Below are positions 63,768 to 64,000 of a stretch of 64,000 nucleotides of DNA, in pieces. Location: the NCBI RefSeq assembly GCF_000156575.1, contig NZ_GG666044.1, forward strand, positions 485,263 to 549,262, in the 5' to 3' direction. The position numbers and the translations under genes are program-made. Below the pieces are notes generated by a model. That model was not told where the DNA came from and ran no database searches. It saw nothing but the letters and a program-made list of their open reading frames with translations. This DNA is from Anaerococcus lactolyticus ATCC 51172 (lineage in GTDB: Bacteria > Bacillota > Clostridia > Tissierellales > Peptoniphilaceae). Positions within the stretch are counted from its first letter, which is position 1. Each line of letters starts with the position of its first letter.

Positions 63768-64000
63768 ATGAATTTTGATTATTTTTATAATAGGCAATCT
63801 GAGATGTATAACTTCATTAGGTTACCTATGGTATTAATGGAAGATGAGATTTTTGAGAGCATTTCTATAGAAGCAAAAGTTTTGTATTCATATATGCTTA
63901 ATCGAATGGGTCTTTCATATAAAAATGGCTGGATAGATGAAGATGGAAAAGTCTTTATTTACTACACAATTGAAAGTATAAAAGATCAATTTAATTGTGC
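63768..64000 (+). CDS. Replication initiator protein A, RepA_N family (partial)
   Basis: From ATG 63768, behind AAAGGAGG, the frame reads MNFDYFYNRQSEMYNFIRLP then MVLMEDEIFESISIEAKVLY, SYMLNRMGLSYKNGWIDEDG and VFIYYTIESIKDQFNC, running off the window. The 'YFY..QSE....RLPK.L......S..AK.LY..MLNRM.LS..NGW.DE.G...IYY' pattern is that of RepA_N (PF06970) initiators of plasmids and integrative elements in Bacillota. Confidence 0.92.
   Translation, partial: MNFDYFYNRQSEMYNFIRLPMVLMEDEIFESISIEAKVLYSYMLNRMGLSYKNGWIDEDGKVFIYYTIESIKDQFNC

Larger units (their letters stand above)
63504..64000 (+). mobile_element. Left end of a probable integrative element
   Basis: Sequence after the methylase break has no similarity to the interrupted gene. 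It contains dyads (ATATCCAT/ATGGATA near 63615; AAGATTCTTT/AAAGAGTCTT near 63660), a terminator and then a RepA_N replication gene, the kind of cargo found near the ends of integrative conjugative or mobilisable elements. The right end and integrase lie outside the window, so size and class are unknown. Confidence 0.65.

Overview
The window looks like chromosomal DNA around the replication origin of a low-GC, Gram-positive anaerobic coccus. I infer Bacillota, class Tissierellia, family Peptoniphilaceae (Anaerococcus, Finegoldia or Peptoniphilus type). The reasons are the AT-rich codon use, the Na+-type V-ATPase operon in Enterococcus-like ntp order, the nickel-pincer cofactor genes, and the order rpmH - dnaA - dnaN - yaaA - recF - gyrB - gyrA. 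The genus is not proven from sequence alone. The origin lies at about 47.5-49.8 kb. Genes to its left run mostly on the minus strand and genes to its right on the plus strand, so both arms are co-oriented with replication.

Left arm, 1-26 kb: an ntp V-ATPase operon (subunit B cut by the window edge, all eight visible genes on the minus strand); a lipoprotein; class I ribonucleotide reductase nrdB (after a small membrane gene) and nrdA, separated by a ~0.8 kb non-coding stretch of operator-like repeats and GC-rich inverted repeats; sppA and an RDD membrane protein; larE-larB-larC for the nickel-pincer cofactor, with larC split in a way that implies a programmed -1 frameshift; a broken DUF4177 gene; marR-ftsH; a thioredoxin / thioredoxin-reductase pair whose reductase lacks pyridine-nucleotide motifs; a tandem PII-like protein paired with a DUF1538 membrane protein; and pta.

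26-34.5 kb is the chromosome segregation and tRNA-modification block (DUF4446, cyclodeaminase, parB, parA, cinA, CPBP protease, rsmG, mnmG, mnmE). Four of the five parS-like sites in the window fall here. ParA and ParB share a short motif, FIDLTGK, in poorly conserved linkers, and a related motif ends the acidic tail of FtsH. 34.5-45 kb appears to be accessory DNA separating mnmE from its usual neighbour jag: a Na/Pi symporter, a GDPD-TRAP transporter operon, a HAD phosphatase, an MgtC protein behind a leader terminator, and a three-gene type II restriction-modification locus. 45-47.6 kb is jag-yidC-yidD-rnpA-rpmH.

Right of the origin: dnaA, dnaN, yaaA, recF, gyrB, gyrA, then a small partner-switching operon (STAS protein, a very short anti-sigma-like ATPase, a SigB/SigF-type sigma factor), an iron alcohol dehydrogenase with a cupin, a DUF438 protein behind a Fur-like box, and a zinc-ribbon/SH3 membrane protein. 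The window ends in a fused restriction-modification gene that has an early stop codon and is then cut at its methylase motif I by foreign DNA. That DNA begins with a RepA_N replication initiator, so it is probably the left end of an integrative element.
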